The notes under the pieces were generated by a model. It did no database searches and was not told the origin of the DNA. It saw only the letters and a program-made list of their open reading frames with translations. 59,276 nucleotides of DNA from Actinomadura sp. 6K520 (GTDB lineage Bacteria > Actinomycetota > Actinomycetes > Streptosporangiales > Streptosporangiaceae): NCBI RefSeq assembly GCF_004349245.1, contig NZ_SMLC01000031.1:1-59276 (forward strand), read 5' to 3'. The translations under genes and the position numbers were made by a program. Positions 59,185 through 59,276 of the stretch are shown here, piece by piece (the stretch's first letter is position 1; each line of letters begins with the position of its first letter).

Positions 59185-59276
59185 CGAAACCTCCGCAGGA
59201 CCCGTCCGGCCCGTCCGAGCCGCGCGGGCGGGCGTGGAGTGCGCCGGGGCCGGCGCCCCACCCCGCCCCGCGGGCG
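59181..59276 (+). CDS. Start of a Pro-rich protein co-transcribed with the kinase (cut by window edge)
   Basis: Only 32 codons are visible: MTKPPQDPSGPSEPRG then a Pro/Ala/Arg-rich stretch, probably a disordered cytoplasmic head. The ATGA overlap shows that it belongs to the two-component operon. In related actinobacteria a DUF4153 multi-pass membrane protein often follows such an RR-HK pair and begins in a similar Pro-rich way; this is a guess from context. Confidence 0.6.
   Translation, partial: MTKPPQDPSGPSEPRGRAWSAPGPAPHPAPRA

Noticed and set aside
1..59276. CRISPR arrays, IS elements, prophage, rRNA
   Set aside because: No spaced direct repeats of array type, no transposase, integrase or structural phage gene, and no rRNA motif were found on either strand.

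Overview
The window is about 59 kb of very GC-rich actinobacterial chromosome. Gene content (B12-riboswitch-controlled class I nrdAB, DesK/NarL-type two-component systems, a large ATPase-LuxR regulator, truncated haemoglobin-monooxygenase fusion, acyl-CoA enzymes, many GTG starts and 4-nt ATGA/GTGA overlaps) fits a filamentous actinomycete; Streptosporangiales (Actinomadura/Thermomonosporaceae-like) is my best guess by inference, not proof. No rRNA, complete tRNA, CRISPR array, insertion sequence or phage gene was seen. Both ends cut genes.

Layout. 1-7.5 kb: oxidative catabolism (nitronate monooxygenase, 2-hydroxyacid dehydrogenase, a zinc alcohol dehydrogenase/P450 pair, an AidB-like acyl-CoA dehydrogenase divergent from a PaaX-family regulator, and a PlsC acyltransferase). 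7.7-13.4 kb: three regulators in a row (NarL/DesR response regulator, giant LuxR-ATPase, and a DesK-like kinase whose sensor half is duplicated with a dead first phosphotransfer domain). 13.4-22.5 kb: the most unusual region. A tightly overlapping + operon encodes an acyl-CoA reductase-HAD phosphatase fusion, a zinc dehydrogenase, a LarA-like protein and an acyltransferase; it converges on a - operon larE-larB1-larB2-larC that makes the nickel-pincer nucleotide (NPN) cofactor. The LarA homologue lacks lactate-binding and one catalytic residue, LarB is split into two complementary, partly degenerate paralogues, and LarC has only its first domain. I read this as an undescribed NPN-dependent enzyme system tied to lipid metabolism.

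22.9-30.6 kb: membrane acyltransferase, small basic protein, MFS and EamA transporters (the latter behind a perfect 24-bp palindrome), then nrdAB with a cobalamin riboswitch and two NrdR-like boxes. 30.6-33.5 kb: copper module (His-rich membrane protein, YcnI, CopC) and a monooxygenase-haemoglobin fusion. 33.5-39.9 kb: an orphan asparagine-synthetase-like ligase, two acyl-CoA synthetases and a RamA-like regulator. 40-46 kb: D-serine-dehydratase-like enzyme, Tat-exported polysaccharide deacetylase, a NarL-type two-component pair and hypothetical proteins. 46-55.6 kb: enoyl-CoA hydratase, a short Rho paralogue, Ser/Thr kinase, FadD-type ligase, ECF sigma factor, alpha/beta hydrolase, YceI protein and an orphan histidine kinase. 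55.7-59.3 kb: glutamate-cysteine-ligase-family enzyme, a cluster of large hairpins, and an OmpR-type two-component operon running off the end.

Functional themes are acyl-CoA/lipid metabolism (four acyl-activating or -transferring clusters) and dense signal transduction. Assignments rest on motif reading only; no database search was possible.
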